DNA of 64,000 bases from Rhodobacteraceae bacterium HTCC2150 (lineage in GTDB: Bacteria; Pseudomonadota; Alphaproteobacteria; Rhodobacterales; Rhodobacteraceae). The position numbers and the translations under genes are program-made. The notes below the pieces were generated by a model that was given only the letters and a program-made list of their open reading frames with translations, did not search any database and was not told where the DNA came from. The stretch is from positions 434,001 to 498,000 of the forward strand of contig AAXZ01000001.1 in the NCBI GenBank assembly GCA_000169395.1, read 5' to 3'. Positions within the stretch are counted from its first letter, which is position 1; each line of letters begins with the position of its first letter. This document shows, in pieces, positions 1 through 8,725 of the stretch.

Positions 1-908
1 AGGTTCAGATTGCGACTGATAAGGGCCAGCAGCGTAGCACCCAACGCACCAAGACCAGATGCCTCGGTAGGTGTGGCAAGGCCAAAGAAAATTGAACCCA
101 ACACAAGAAGGATCAATAGCATCGGTGGCACAACCGACAGGCCCACATCCAGCACGGCCTTTAGCGTGATTTTTTCATGATCATCGGGCAGCGGCATAGA
201 TTGTGGGCTAAGCAGGCCATAAATGATGATGAACGCGATATATAAGCCACCCAAAATAAGGCCGGGTATCAACGCACCCATGAATAAATCACCCAAGGAA
301 ATCGCCAACTGATCAGACATGATCACCAACATGATTGAAGGTGGAATGAGAATACCCAAGGTGCCAGAGGCGGCAATTGTTCCCGTGGCAATCGGCTTGG
401 AATAATTTTGCCCCATCATAGCGGGCAGACCCATAACACCCAGCAATACAACCGAGGCGCCAATAACACCTGTCGAGGCCGCAAGGATGATACCAATCAA
501 CATGACAGAAAGGGCCAAACCACCTTTTAGCGCGCCAAACAACACCTGCATCGAACGCATCATGCGCTGGGCGACGCCGGATTGATCCAACATGAGGCCC
601 ATAAAGATAAACATTGGCAGGGCGACCAAAACGGGGTTCTTGATGATACCGCCAAAGAACCGCCCACCATTGGCAAACAGTTTGATGTAAGCGATGCCGG
701 TTCGATCAAACTCGATATATTCGTTGATCAGCTTACGTGAAGGATCAAGAACCACCTCGCCGACAATCACAAACAAAAGGCTGACACCAACAAGGGCATA
801 AGCCACAGGAATGCCGTTGAACAAAAAGAAGATGAAAGTGATGAACATCAACAGAACCATCCATTGGTTCAAATCCATCAACGCGCCGAAAAGGGATAGA
901 ATTTCCAT
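1..908 (-). CDS. TRAP transporter large permease (DctM family), 3' end cut by window edge
   Basis: This minus-strand frame is open from an ATG at 908 to the left edge, so about 302 N-terminal residues are present and the C-terminus lies outside the window. It codes for many hydrophobic helices and carries the DctM hallmark G-T-L-G-I-L-I-P-P-S about 190 residues in. DctM is the ion-driven carrier subunit of TRAP importers in the inner membrane. The start lies one base beyond the stop of the small permease, so the two are translationally coupled. The matching binding protein is two genes upstream. The substrate cannot be read from the permease. Confidence 0.9.
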   Translation of the reverse strand, partial: MEILSLFGALMDLNQWMVLLMFITFIFFLFNGIPVAYALVGVSLLFVIVGEVVLDPSRKLINEYIEFDRTGIAYIKLFANGGRFFGGIIKNPVLVALPMFIFMGLMLDQSGVAQRMMRSMQVLFGALKGGLALSVMLIGIILAASTGVIGASVVLLGVMGLPAMMGQNYSKPIATGTIAASGTLGILIPPSIMLVIMSDQLAISLGDLFMGALIPGLILGGLYIAFIIIYGLLSPQSMPLPDDHEKITLKAVLDVGLSVVPPMLLILLVLGSIFFGLATPTEASGLGALGATLLALISRNLN

Positions 909-909
909 A

Positions 910-1698
910 TTACGCGTCTTTCCCAGCGACCGAGCGCTGTTTCGTATAGCCAACGACAATGATCGCAACGATCACAGCCAGCGCCAGATAGGTTGTGTAT
1001 TCAAAAATGGGTTCACGGTTAATGCGCCGCGGATTTAGTTCCGGATTGGACAAACGTGTGAACCAATAAAAAATGTAGTAAAAAACGCGATCAACAGCGA
1101 ACCAAACGAAGGGTAAGGCACCGATCACTTTTTTCCAAAGTGTGGGTTCCATCACGCGACGCATGTTGCGCACCATCACAGCCCAAGCCGCCATGATTGA
1201 TAGCAGAAAGATAAGGGGGAGGGTGGTTTTCAGCAAAAAGAGCATGTGCAGCCCGTTCGGGCTGTCAGACCCTTCGCGCGCTGTTATCGATGACCACGCG
1301 TAGTGGATCAAAATATCAGTCATGATCCCCAAAAACGGCAACAGCAGCCAACCAAGGCCGAATATTTCAATACGGGCCTGTTTAAGCGGCGTAAAATGCT
1401 GGTGCAAAATGTCAACGCGAACGTGGCTGTTGGTTGTGATGGCATAAGCAAAACCAACCATCATAGCAAAGCCGTAAATCCACCATTGGGCATCATCCAA
1501 CCATGCTTGGTTGTGGCCCATTTTGCGGATAATCACTTGGGTCACGATTGCGACCATCAAAAGCGGGAATAACCATGCCGAGATATTGGCAACGCCAACA
1601 ACAAGGCGGTCTACCCATGTATGTTCAGAACGGCCAACTTCGCCGGGATCGGAAATTGCGACCGATTGGTCGATGGCTTTAAGACTTCGGTCTGGCAT
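910..1698 (-). CDS. TRAP transporter small permease (DctQ family), enlarged
   Basis: The 262-residue membrane protein sits between a TRAP binding protein and a DctM permease, where DctQ is expected. It has four or more hydrophobic segments and W-x-x-x-A-Q-W-W-I-Y-G-F-A in the second helix region, a common DctQ signature. It is longer than typical DctQ (about 160-180 residues): the middle carries an extra charged stretch (about 170-230), followed by a further C-terminal helix. Such enlarged DctQ proteins accompany the TRAP subfamily labelled mannitol/chloroaromatic or 2-keto acid. The ATG at 1698 follows GGGAG by six bases. An intercistronic terminator precedes it. Confidence 0.88.
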   Translation of the reverse strand: MPDRSLKAIDQSVAISDPGEVGRSEHTWVDRLVVGVANISAWLFPLLMVAIVTQVIIRKMGHNQAWLDDAQWWIYGFAMMVGFAYAITTNSHVRVDILHQHFTPLKQARIEIFGLGWLLLPFLGIMTDILIHYAWSSITAREGSDSPNGLHMLFLLKTTLPLIFLLSIMAAWAVMVRNMRRVMEPTLWKKVIGALPFVWFAVDRVFYYIFYWFTRLSNPELNPRRINREPIFEYTTYLALAVIVAIIVVGYTKQRSVAGKDA

Positions 1699-1712
1699 TG
1701 CTCGCTCCCAAT

Positions 1713-1746
1713 TATAAAAAAGGGCGGCTGAAAAACTGCCGCCCTT
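1713..1746 (-). terminator. Intercistronic rho-independent terminator between TRAP binding protein and permease genes
   Basis: A perfect 9-bp stem (AAGGGCGGC/GCCGCCCTT at 1720-1728 and 1738-1746) with a 9-base loop is followed on the minus strand by a run of T residues. It lies after the binding-protein stop and before the DctQ start. The likely effect is partial termination, giving more binding protein than permease. Confidence 0.8.
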
Positions 1747-1766
1747 TATAGCTTTATCCTATTCGC

Positions 1767-2807
1767 TTAGTTGCGAGGTAGGTAAATATTGTTTGACCAA
1801 ACTTTGTAGCCAGCACGGTATTCTTGCATGTCAGCCCAAACTTTTTGGAAGAAGGGGTCACCGTCAGCCAATTCAGCCGCAACTTCGTTCCACTTTTCTT
1901 CAAACAAAGCCAACATTTCTGGGCTCCATTGCTTCAGTGTCACGCCGTTGTTTTCAACGTTATCAACCATAGCGGCATAGTTTGTCGCTTCGCCCTCGGC
2001 CAAGTTGGTTGTGATGTTTGCAAGACAAGCAACTTCGATCTGTTTTTTGGCAACGTCTGATAGATCTTCGTAAACGTCTTTGTTGATCAGCAATTCAAAC
2101 AAAGTCGAAGGCTGGTGCCAACCAGGGAAGTAGTTGAACTTGGCAATTTTGTGGAAGCCAAGACGCGCATCGATTTTTGGCATAGAGAATTCAGTCGCGT
2201 CAATCGCGCCACGCTCTAGTGCTGGGAAGATGTCGCCCGCACTTAGCAATGATGTAGAAACACCAACTTTTTCCATCACTTTAGCACCAAGGCCAAAGAA
2301 GCGCATGTTTAGACCTTCTAGGTCTTCAACGCCGTTGATTTCGTTTTTAAACCAACCGGATGTTTCAGGCGCGATAACACCACAAGGTGTGGCAACAACG
2401 TTATAGCCGTTGGTGTCATACATTTCCTGCCATAGGGCAGCACCGTCATCATAAAGGATCCAACCCATGAATTCGCCTGCTTCTGGACCGAATGGAACAG
2501 CAGCGAACAAAGAAGCAGAGTTGATTTTACCTTGCCAGTAACCGGATGTCGCATAAGCGGCATCAACGGAACCAGAAGAAACAGCATCAAGTGCCTCTAG
2601 TGTTGGAACAAGTTTACCTGGATCGAAGTGTTCAAATTCAACGTCCGAAGAAATACCATTGATTTTGTCAACAAAATCCAAGGCCGCCGTACCAAGGATA
2701 GGTAGGTTTTTGCCAAATGCAGATGTCATTTCCAATGTGTCTTGTGCGCTTGCGGCACCAGTCATCATGGCGACACCCGCGATGGATGCGAGTAGCTTAC
2801 TTTTCAT
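1767..2807 (-). CDS. TRAP transporter substrate-binding protein (DctP family, TakP-like)
   Basis: This 346-residue periplasmic protein begins with a clear Sec signal peptide (K-S-K-L-L then a hydrophobic core ending A-S-A-Q at about 22). The ATG at 2807 is preceded by GGGAGGAAT at good spacing; the open frame runs 42 codons further upstream, but that part lacks a signal sequence. Features such as F-G-P-E-A-G-E-F-M-G-W and A-L-E-R-G-A-I-D-A-T-E-F match the DctP subgroup that binds 2-keto acids or related monocarboxylates (TakP-like). It is the first gene of a P-Q-M operon. The actual ligand is unknown. Confidence 0.88.
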   Translation of the reverse strand: MKSKLLASIAGVAMMTGAASAQDTLEMTSAFGKNLPILGTAALDFVDKINGISSDVEFEHFDPGKLVPTLEALDAVSSGSVDAAYATSGYWQGKINSASLFAAVPFGPEAGEFMGWILYDDGAALWQEMYDTNGYNVVATPCGVIAPETSGWFKNEINGVEDLEGLNMRFFGLGAKVMEKVGVSTSLLSAGDIFPALERGAIDATEFSMPKIDARLGFHKIAKFNYFPGWHQPSTLFELLINKDVYEDLSDVAKKQIEVACLANITTNLAEGEATNYAAMVDNVENNGVTLKQWSPEMLALFEEKWNEVAAELADGDPFFQKVWADMQEYRAGYKVWSNNIYLPRN

Positions 2808-3089
2808 GTTATTCCTCCCAGAATATGTGCCTTGTGGCCCAAACTGTTTGTCACGCGGGAATCGCGTGTTGTTTGGTAAATAAACCTTACCAAATCTGAC
2901 TTGGCAATGTTTTTTCTTAAAATGGTTCACCAACTTTAGTCTTATCGTTCATGGGGTCTTGTTTTTATTGACCTGCCAGCGAACATTGAAAAAATTCAGA
3001 ATAGGAACGCTTAGGTCCAGAAAGCCCTCGGTTGATGGTGTGGGGTGTTTTGTTTTTGGGACGTCGATTTAGCGAAGGTCATAGTGCTC

Positions 3090-3632
3090 ATGGAAAACCA
3101 TAGCTCACAAAATAGGATACTAAATACGCAGAGATTAAAGTTGATCCCCTTTGCGGAAGAACATTGCAGCGGTTTGAACTTGCTGGATAGCGACCCTGAT
3201 GTGATGCGATATATCGGTGATGGGCGAACCAAATCTGCTGAAGAAACGATGGAAGTGATCCAAAAAGTGAAATCCCGGTGGCAAGAATTCGGTTTTTCTT
3301 GGTGGGCAATAGTTCACAAAGAACTAGGTGAAATTATTGGCAGCGGTTGTTTGCAGCATATTTCTAATAAACCAGACGCAGCCCTTGAAATTGGCTGGCG
3401 TCTTCGCCCAGACACCCAAGGTAAAGGATACGCAACAGAAGCGGGTTTGGTGATTATTCAGTATGCTTTTGAAACAATTGGCGCACCAAGTGTACTGGCC
3501 GTCGCGAACCCTGAAAACGGGCCATCCCAACGGGTGATGCAACGATTGGGAATGACGTATATTGGTATCCATAACTATTATGATCAGCCTTGCGTTACCT
3601 ATGAACTTTGCAATCCCAAAGGCACTGGATGA
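3090..3632 (+). CDS. GNAT family N-acetyltransferase (RimJ/RimL-like)
   Basis: The 180-residue protein has the usual RimJ/RimL layout. An early T-x-R-L-x-L strand is followed by the acetyl-CoA pyrophosphate-binding stretch R-P-D-T-Q-G-K-G-Y-A-T-E-A, then V-L-A-V-A-N-P-E-N-G-P-S-Q-R-V-M-Q-R-L-G-M, the family's motif B. The ATG at 3090 is chosen over an in-frame start 15 codons upstream because family homology begins here and a GAAGG lies upstream. It probably acetylates a protein N-terminus or a small amine. It stands alone between the TRAP operon and the oxidase gene, so context does not suggest a substrate. Confidence 0.85.
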   Translation: MENHSSQNRILNTQRLKLIPFAEEHCSGLNLLDSDPDVMRYIGDGRTKSAEETMEVIQKVKSRWQEFGFSWWAIVHKELGEIIGSGCLQHISNKPDAALEIGWRLRPDTQGKGYATEAGLVIIQYAFETIGAPSVLAVANPENGPSQRVMQRLGMTYIGIHNYYDQPCVTYELCNPKGTG

Positions 3633-3718
3633 CCGTTTTTTCGTTCTTGCGTGGGGGCAATTTTCTGCGCACTCTAATTTGCAAGATGATGCATTGGTGA
3701 AATCAGAAAGACATACAA

Positions 3719-4939
3719 ATGGCGGCGCCTACAATTACAAATATACCTAGCAGAAAAGCCTATGACGTCGTCATCGTTGGCGGTGCGATGTATGGATCGT
3801 CAATCGCTTGGTTCCTGTCTGCCAATCCGGATTTTGATGGATCTATCTTGGTGGTGGAACGCGATCCAACCTACGAATTCACCTCAACCAGTCACACGAA
3901 CAGCTGTATTCGCCAACAGTTTTCCAACGAGATCAATGTGCGTATCTCGCAGTTTGGCGCAGAGTTTATCAAAAACTTTCAAAGTTACATGGGTGACGAT
4001 CCGCGTGTGCCTGAAATCACATTGCAAAGTTTTGGCTACATGTATTTGGCAGATAATGAGGCGTTTGCCGGAACTCTTCGCGAGGCGCAGAAAGTTCAGC
4101 AAACGTTAGGCGCAGGTACAAGATTTATGACGGCGGATGAAATCAAACAAGATTATCCGTTCTATCAACTTGATGACATTGTCGGTGCCAATCACAATTT
4201 GATCGACGAAGGTTATTTTGACGGGAACACCATTTTCGATTGGTGGCGCAGATCTGCCCGTGAAAAGGGGGCAGAATACATCACGAACGAAGTGGTGGCG
4301 ATGACGATGAATAGGGGCGGTTCAGCCGTCGAAACCGTCACGTTAAAATCTGGAGAGGTGATCGCGGCGGGCACCGTTGTAAACGCTTCTGGTCCGCGGG
4401 CTGTTTTGACATCGCGCATGTTGGGGATCGATTTGCCGATTGAGCCACGCAAAAGATACACTTTCATTTTTGACGCTGAACAGCCGCTTGAACAGGATTT
4501 ACCTTTAACGATTGATCCCTCTGGTGTTCATATGCGAACCGAAGGTAAATACTATCTTGCAGGGTGCCCACCCGATGAAGATCCAGCTGTTGCTTACGAT
4601 GATTTCATTCAGGACCACAGTCTTTGGCAGGAAAAGGTTTGGCCAATCATCGCAACACGCGTTCCGCAATTTGAGGCCGTAAAACTGATAAATTCATGGG
4701 CAGGGCATTATGCCTTTAACACCCTTGATCAAAACGCCATTATCGGCGCCCATACGAAAGTGAAAAACTTTATTTTTGCAAATGGATTTTCCGGTCATGG
4801 ATTTCAGCAATCCCCAGCGATGGGGCGCGGAATTAGTGAATGGATCACCTACGGCGAATATCGAAATCTTGATTTTTCGCCCTTTGGGTACGAAAGAATT
4901 GAAACAGAAACTCCATTTCTTGAAAAGGCAGTCATATGA
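3719..4939 (+). CDS. FAD-dependent oxidoreductase, D-amino acid oxidase/sarcosine oxidase (DAO) family
   Basis: The 406-residue cytoplasmic flavoprotein starts with the FAD-binding beta-alpha-beta fold (D-V-V-I-V-G-G-A-M-Y-G-S-S at 16-28) and the following acidic strand end V-V-E-R-D. It also has the family's S-x-x-N-S-x-x-I-R-Q-Q-F segment near 62-70. A C-terminal F-A-N-G-F-S-G-H-G-F-Q-Q-S-P-A-M-G-R closes the FAD site, as in DadA and sarcosine oxidase relatives. It should oxidise a secondary amine or amino acid to an imine or keto acid. Its stop overlaps the start of the HpaI-type aldolase (ATGA), implying joint expression and possibly consecutive steps. The substrate is unknown. Confidence 0.85.
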   Translation: MAAPTITNIPSRKAYDVVIVGGAMYGSSIAWFLSANPDFDGSILVVERDPTYEFTSTSHTNSCIRQQFSNEINVRISQFGAEFIKNFQSYMGDDPRVPEITLQSFGYMYLADNEAFAGTLREAQKVQQTLGAGTRFMTADEIKQDYPFYQLDDIVGANHNLIDEGYFDGNTIFDWWRRSAREKGAEYITNEVVAMTMNRGGSAVETVTLKSGEVIAAGTVVNASGPRAVLTSRMLGIDLPIEPRKRYTFIFDAEQPLEQDLPLTIDPSGVHMRTEGKYYLAGCPPDEDPAVAYDDFIQDHSLWQEKVWPIIATRVPQFEAVKLINSWAGHYAFNTLDQNAIIGAHTKVKNFIFANGFSGHGFQQSPAMGRGISEWITYGEYRNLDFSPFGYERIETETPFLEKAVI

Positions 4940-5712
4940 AACTTGCGATAAACTCATTCACCCACGCGTTGCGTAGCGGCAAAAAACAGGTTGGCATTTG
5001 GATTTCGCTTTGCAGCCCGTTTGCCGCTCAAGTGGTCGAACCTTCGGGTTATGACTGGGCCCTTTTGGATATGGAGCATGCGCCCAACGATCTGGTGACG
5101 GTGATGGGGCAACTAGAGGCCTTTAAAGGCAGCAGCACAACAGCAATTGTTCGCCCCCCTTGGAACGATTCAGTTGCCGTGAAAAGATTGTTGGATACTG
5201 GCGCAATGGCGCTGCTGTTTCCAATGATCCAATCTGTTGAAGAAGCAAAATCAGCGGTTGCCGCAACGCGCTATCCACCTCGTGGTATTCGCGGTGTTTC
5301 TGGTTCGACGCGGGCCAACAAATTTGGTCGGGTAACGGACTATTTCAAACGTTTTGAAGACGAGCTTGCAGTTTTGCTGCAGTTGGAAACCTTGTCGGCA
5401 ATTGAAAAAGCCGAAGAGATAGCCGATGTCGATGGGGTGACAGGCATCTTCTTTGGGCCTGCGGACATTGCTGCGGACATGGGTTTATTAGGGCAGCCAA
5501 CAGCACCAGAAGTGTGGGAGGTCATTCGCGAATGCGCGGGGAAACTAATGGCCAAAGGCGTGCCCGTTGGAACATTGGTTTTTGATCCAAAATTTGCAAA
5601 TGAATTGCTTGAAAGCGGGTTCACATTCGTGGCGGTTGGCTCTGATATTAGTTTGCTGACTAAAGGCGCAGACGCCCTTCGACGTGAAATTGATCCAACG
5701 CCGAAGGATTAG
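4936..5712 (+). CDS. HpcH/HpaI family aldolase (class II, 2-keto acid aldolase)
   Basis: At 258 residues this is the usual size for HpaI/GarL-type aldolases, which cleave or form 4-hydroxy-2-oxo acids to give pyruvate or a related keto acid and an aldehyde. Diagnostic stretches are D-W-A-L-L-D-M-E-H-A-P-N-D (catalytic His), R-G-I-R-G-V-S-G-S-T-R-A (substrate loop) and L-L-Q-L-E-T-x(24)-F-F-G-P-A-D-I-A, which carries the metal-binding Glu and Asp. Translation is coupled to the upstream oxidase by a 4-base overlap. The oxidase could generate a keto acid that this enzyme splits; that is inference. Confidence 0.87.
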   Translation: MKLAINSFTHALRSGKKQVGIWISLCSPFAAQVVEPSGYDWALLDMEHAPNDLVTVMGQLEAFKGSSTTAIVRPPWNDSVAVKRLLDTGAMALLFPMIQSVEEAKSAVAATRYPPRGIRGVSGSTRANKFGRVTDYFKRFEDELAVLLQLETLSAIEKAEEIADVDGVTGIFFGPADIAADMGLLGQPTAPEVWEVIRECAGKLMAKGVPVGTLVFDPKFANELLESGFTFVAVGSDISLLTKGADALRREIDPTPKD

Positions 5713-5753
5713 AATTAGTGGGTTAATCGAATAATTCAGCGATCTATTGTCGG

Positions 5754-7253
5754 TTATTCTGACTGGGTTAGAGCAGGCAATTTTAGACGCTGAATTTTTC
5801 CTGACGGTCCCTTGGGCAACTCTTCAAAGAAATGAACGTGGTCCGGGCTTTTGAATTTCCCAACGCGCGCTTCGCATAAGGCGATCAAATCTTTTGCGGT
5901 TGCTTTTGAATTGGCGCGCAATGCCACGGCCGCCTCAACGCGTTCTCCATAAGAATTGCAGGGTCTTGCAAATGCGGCCGCCTCAATCACATCGGCGTGG
6001 GCATAGAGCGCCTCGTCAATTTCACGAGGGGCAATGTTTTCACCGCCCTTAATAATCAATTCTTTCAGGCGCCCCGTGACATAGATATAGCCGTCAGCAT
6101 CAACCTTTCCCAAATCGCCAGTGCGCATCCACCCATCGTCGGTAAATGTGGCTTTGTTGGCCTCTGGGTTTTCCAGATATTCTTTCATCACATTTGGTCC
6201 GCGTACAGCAATCTCACCTTCTATTTCGGGTGTAAGCGGCTTTAGATCTGGTGATAAAATTGCGACCTCATTACCAAAAGCAATACCGGGTGAACCGATT
6301 TTACGAACGCCTGGTGGTAATGGGTTCGAAAGGATTTGCGCGGCAGTTTCCGTAAGACCCATGGTTTCGACGATTGGCACATCAAAGCGGGCTTCAAAGG
6401 CCGATTGTACCTCTGGGGCCAAGGCAGACGAGGCAGATCGCCCAAACCTGATCCGTTCCTTCGTCTCATCATCTGGTTCAGATGCACCGTGCAAAAGATG
6501 CGAAATGATGGTTGGCACAATGGAAAACCATGTGATTTTTTGGTCGCTGGCTACTTGCCAAAACTTGCTGGCTGAAAACTTGGGGCACATAACGATTGAA
6601 CCGCCAGATACCAGCGAACCCATCACACTGACGCAAAGGCCATTGATGTGGTAAATTGGCAGAACACAAAACCCGCGATCTTTGGGGCCAAGTTCATGGG
6701 CAGTGGACGTTGTCCAACCACCCGCTAACAGGCTGGATTGCGTGTGTACGACCCCCTTAGGCCGACCTGTTGTGCCTGATGTATACATCAACAAAGCAGC
6801 ATCTGTTTCCGTGACATGGTGAAGATCGCCTGTGCCGTTTGCCAAGGGATCAACGACAGATACTTTACCGTCGGTGTTGGCGGCATCGAAAATTTCTTGC
6901 GCTGATGAATGAACATAGGCAAACCGCGCGCCGCTATGGCTAAGCGCGTATTGAATGGCATCGGCACCGGCGACAAGATTTACAGGTGTTGCGCGAAACC
7001 CGCCGTATAAAACGGCATATAAGGCCAATACTGCATCGCGACCGTTTGGTTGAAAAATCGCAACGCTTTCGCCTTTTTGGACCCCCAATGAAGACAGATG
7101 TTTTGCCATCCGCATCGCATTTTTTTGCAATTCTGACCAAGGTAGATTGGTGGTTTCTTCTGGAAAGAAAAAGGCGATATCATCCGTATCGGCGCGAAGG
7201 TTTATCCAATCACGCAGTGTACCGCTGGGCGCAGATTTCACGTCATCAATCAT
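5754..7253 (-). CDS. sauT: AMP-forming acyl-CoA synthetase, probable sulfoacetate-CoA ligase (SauT-like)
   Basis: The 499-residue enzyme belongs to the ANL adenylating superfamily. It has the P-loop Y-T-S-G-T-T-G-R-P-K-G, the hinge T-G-D-L-G, and the C-terminal K-E-L-I-I-K-G-G-E-N-I-A-P-R-E-I-D and S-G-K-I-Q-R with the catalytic Lys. Start 7253 overlaps the upstream aldehyde dehydrogenase stop (ATGA) and replaces a start six codons upstream. A CoA ligase following an acylating aldehyde dehydrogenase and a transporter, all divergent from a regulator, matches the published sauRSTU layout of Cupriavidus necator, where SauT makes sulfoacetyl-CoA. The family assignment is secure; the sulfoacetate substrate is inferred. 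Confidence 0.6.
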   Translation of the reverse strand: MIDDVKSAPSGTLRDWINLRADTDDIAFFFPEETTNLPWSELQKNAMRMAKHLSSLGVQKGESVAIFQPNGRDAVLALYAVLYGGFRATPVNLVAGADAIQYALSHSGARFAYVHSSAQEIFDAANTDGKVSVVDPLANGTGDLHHVTETDAALLMYTSGTTGRPKGVVHTQSSLLAGGWTTSTAHELGPKDRGFCVLPIYHINGLCVSVMGSLVSGGSIVMCPKFSASKFWQVASDQKITWFSIVPTIISHLLHGASEPDDETKERIRFGRSASSALAPEVQSAFEARFDVPIVETMGLTETAAQILSNPLPPGVRKIGSPGIAFGNEVAILSPDLKPLTPEIEGEIAVRGPNVMKEYLENPEANKATFTDDGWMRTGDLGKVDADGYIYVTGRLKELIIKGGENIAPREIDEALYAHADVIEAAAFARPCNSYGERVEAAVALRANSKATAKDLIALCEARVGKFKSPDHVHFFEELPKGPSGKIQRLKLPALTQSE

Positions 7254-8659
7254 TTTCCTGCCGTCGCCCAATAAGTGCCAAAGATTTCATCCAATGCAGG
7301 CTCTCGTGCTGGAATTTCACGAACAATCTTGGTTGTTTGCATGAAGTGTTTGTAACTTAGGTTTTCGTCAATGGCGTTTCCGCCCCAACTGCCGCAACCC
7401 ATTGAAAGGGAGAACGGCAAACCGTTGTTAAACGCGCCACCTGTTGCAAAACAATGGGCTTGGTTAACAATCACACGACAGGTGGGAATGGTGTCACCAA
7501 GGCTCATGATACGGTCGGCGTCGGTTGAATGTATGCCCACTGAATGCCCTGCACCCATGTGACCCAGAATGCGCCCAACAGTTGCGGTGGCATCGTCAAA
7601 ATCACGGGCGCGATAAAGCGCAACAACACGGGAAAGTTTTTCACCTGACAACGGGTGTTCTGCCCCGATGCCATCGGTTTCAACAGCCAAGAATTTGGTG
7701 CCTTCTGGCACCTGATCAGCCATATCCAGCGCAACCAACATCTTGTCGGCATCTTGGGCTATTACAGCACGGTTTAAATGACCCTCGGGCCACAATTTTG
7801 AGATGATACCGGGTGCTTGATCGGCCTTAACCAGTGCGCCACCTTCGGCAGCCATGGCCGCGATGAACTGGTCGTATATTGCATCCACCACCACAAGGGC
7901 ATTTTCTGACGAACAAGAAGTAGCGTTATCAAATGTTTTCGACGCTGTAATTTTAGCAGCAGCAGCGGCCAAATCTGCGGTCTCATCTACAATAACCGTG
8001 ACGTTTCCGGCACCAACGGCAACTGCAGGCGTGCCGCAGGTTTGGGCACGTTGCACGTTGTTTTGACTGCCGGTGGCAATCACACGATCCACAGTTTGCA
8101 TCAGACGCTGGGTCTTTTCTTTGGAACCCGGTGCAGGGATCATTTGCACGAGATCTGGATTTTCACCAATTTTGGCAAATTCAGCGTGAATATTTTGCAG
8201 CAATAATTCGCAAGCGGCAATGCCCTTAGGGGAAGGGGCCACAACAATCGCATTGCCACATTTCAGCGCGTTGATGATATTGTTGGCAGGCGTCGCGGCT
8301 GGATTGGTAGAAGGCACAATCGCGCCAATCACGCCAATTGGCCGTGCAATTTCGGTGATGCCAGTTTCAGCATCGTCGGCAATAACACCGTGGGTTTTCG
8401 CATCAGCGATGTCGCGCATCAAGCCAAGCGTTTTACGGTGATTTTTTGTAACTTTGTCAGCAACATTTCCAAGTCCTGTGGTTTGGACAGACAGTTCAGC
8501 CAAGGCAAGGTTGCGGCTGGGTTCCATAATCGCCCAAGCGACGGCCTGTGCGGCGGCGTCATATCTTGCTTGATTGCCACTTTTTTCAAAGTCGTCTTGT
8601 GCAACGCGTGCGCGTGTCACGATCTGGTCTAAAGACAAAAGGTCGTCCTGAACGGTCAT
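7250..8659 (-). CDS. sauS: Acylating aldehyde dehydrogenase, probable sulfoacetaldehyde dehydrogenase (SauS-like)
   Basis: The 469-residue protein is a CoA-acylating aldehyde dehydrogenase of the AdhE/EutE type. It has the catalytic Cys in N-A-T-S-C-S-S-E (about 255), nucleotide-binding G-N-A-I-V-V-A-P-S-P-K, and the C-terminal L-S-M-G-C-G-S-W-G-G-N-A typical of the acylating branch. It interconverts an acyl-CoA and an aldehyde with NAD(P)H. The next gene is an AMP-forming CoA ligase, so together they would reduce a free acid to an aldehyde. In SauS/SauT this is sulfoacetate to sulfoacetaldehyde. No xsc (sulfoacetaldehyde acetyltransferase) lies in the window. Propionaldehyde or succinate semialdehyde chemistry remains possible. 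Confidence 0.6.
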   Translation of the reverse strand: MTVQDDLLSLDQIVTRARVAQDDFEKSGNQARYDAAAQAVAWAIMEPSRNLALAELSVQTTGLGNVADKVTKNHRKTLGLMRDIADAKTHGVIADDAETGITEIARPIGVIGAIVPSTNPAATPANNIINALKCGNAIVVAPSPKGIAACELLLQNIHAEFAKIGENPDLVQMIPAPGSKEKTQRLMQTVDRVIATGSQNNVQRAQTCGTPAVAVGAGNVTVIVDETADLAAAAAKITASKTFDNATSCSSENALVVVDAIYDQFIAAMAAEGGALVKADQAPGIISKLWPEGHLNRAVIAQDADKMLVALDMADQVPEGTKFLAVETDGIGAEHPLSGEKLSRVVALYRARDFDDATATVGRILGHMGAGHSVGIHSTDADRIMSLGDTIPTCRVIVNQAHCFATGGAFNNGLPFSLSMGCGSWGGNAIDENLSYKHFMQTTKIVREIPAREPALDEIFGTYWATAGK

Positions 8660-8725
8660 AGTAATTTCCTGAGTTTAGATTGAAACGGGACATCAAAGCC
8701 CCGTTTCTGTTGGTTTTATTGTAAC

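Noticed and set aside
1303-1717. Open frames on the plus strand across the dctQ gene
   Set aside because: They lie wholly within a well-supported membrane-protein gene on the other strand, lack ribosome-binding sites and give low-complexity basic products.
8682-8707. GAAACGGG-N10-CCCGTTTC hairpin between tctC and the aldehyde dehydrogenase gene
   Set aside because: It is a real small inverted repeat, but there is no T-run in the transcript direction and the stem is short, so it was not called a terminator.
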